Source: a virus. From it: 55,873 bases of DNA. Location: IMG/VR virus record IMGVR_UViG_3300028809_000018, positions 1 to 55,873 of that record. One strand, given 5' to 3'. Position numbers and translations under genes: made by a program. The first letter of the stretch is position 1, and each line of letters begins with the position of its first letter. Below, in pieces: positions 55,747-55,873 of the stretch. Under the pieces are notes generated by a model. The model was not told the DNA's origin. It made no database searches and was given only the letters and a program-made list of their open reading frames with translations.

Positions 55747-55873
55747 ACTCACCACACCATCTTCACACCCGGATATACCCCTGTCAACCTCCTCTCATGA
55801 TCAACATAAAGCAAATGATCATGCCCCTGACCTGCTATCTTTCATTTTTTCTTTCTTTTAGTTCTGAGTATTC
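55747..55873. repeat. Right terminal inverted repeat, 127 bp
   Basis: Perfect inverted copy of bases 1-127. Its promoter points leftward into the operon of five paralogs that starts at 55700. The first transcribed sequence after the repeat differs from the left end: on the right there is a 5' leader with a ribosome binding site, whereas on the left translation can begin inside the repeat. Confidence 0.95.
55759..55787 (-). promoter_or_regulatory. Right-end promoter in terminal repeat
   Basis: Identical copy of the left-end promoter: -35 at 55782-55787 and -10 at 55759-55764 on the minus strand, with the same operator core in the spacer. It drives the leftward operon beginning at 55700. A further GGATATCC palindrome lies at 55734-55741 in the leader. 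Confidence 0.75.

Overview
The window is a complete or near-complete genome of a tailed, siphovirus-like double-stranded DNA phage, 55.9 kb and GC-rich. The host is probably an actinobacterium. The signs are the high GC, short leaders in which a -10 box sits about 6 nt before the start codon, frequent GTG starts, a VanY-type M15 endolysin, DUF5047/DUF1360-type proteins seen mainly in actinophages, and a secreted protein resembling Streptomyces I36 protease inhibitors. I see no integrase, recombinase, classical repressor or DNA polymerase, so a virulent phage that borrows the host polymerase is the simplest reading. The host genus cannot be settled from the sequence.

Ends: the first and last 127 bases are perfect inverted copies. 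Each copy is AT-rich outside and carries an inward-facing TTGACA-N17-GAAGAT promoter, so one promoter sequence opens both the left (rightward) and right (leftward) early clusters. The length of exactly 127 bp equals a common assembler k-mer size, so the true terminal repeat may be longer.

Layout. 122-3575 (+): zinc-ribbon protein, lipoprotein, small membrane proteins, metallophosphoesterase, secreted I36-like protein and a tail-fibre-like protein, ending in a terminator. 3639-11759 (-): replication and recombination block with primase-helicase, SSB-like protein, PD-(D/E)XK nuclease, two ParB-like proteins and unknowns, followed by a tRNA-Met. 12013-13437 (+): TerL. 13496-15141 (-): coiled-coil protein, Rnl2-like RNA ligase, small proteins, decayed tRNA-like repeats and a structured element. 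15239-38836 (+): virion genes in canonical order: DUF1360-like, portal, MuF-like, maturation protease, a 1365-aa lysine-rich protein in the scaffold position, major capsid, head-tail connectors, tail tube with a PKD domain, tail chaperones, tape measure and tail tip. 38833-42089 (+): glycosyltransferase/methyltransferase cassette. 42118-43735 (+): lysis. 43617-55700 (-): a long run of small accessory genes, including a DnaQ-like exonuclease, an SPFH-like lipoprotein, a Holliday-junction-resolvase-like nuclease, two FCFAGWA proteins, one HTH protein and five tandem CCLGVLC-family paralogs.

Regulation: a recurrent ACCCG-N-ATATCC-type operator lies in or next to at least five promoters: both terminal repeats, the tRNA, 47.9 kb and 53.0 kb. 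It also forms a perfect 12-bp-arm palindrome just upstream of the only clear HTH gene (53024-53365), which suggests a phage-encoded regulon. Two gene-free tracts at 49.6-50.25 and 51.1-51.46 kb are packed with a strand-specific GTCGG word and have no assigned function.
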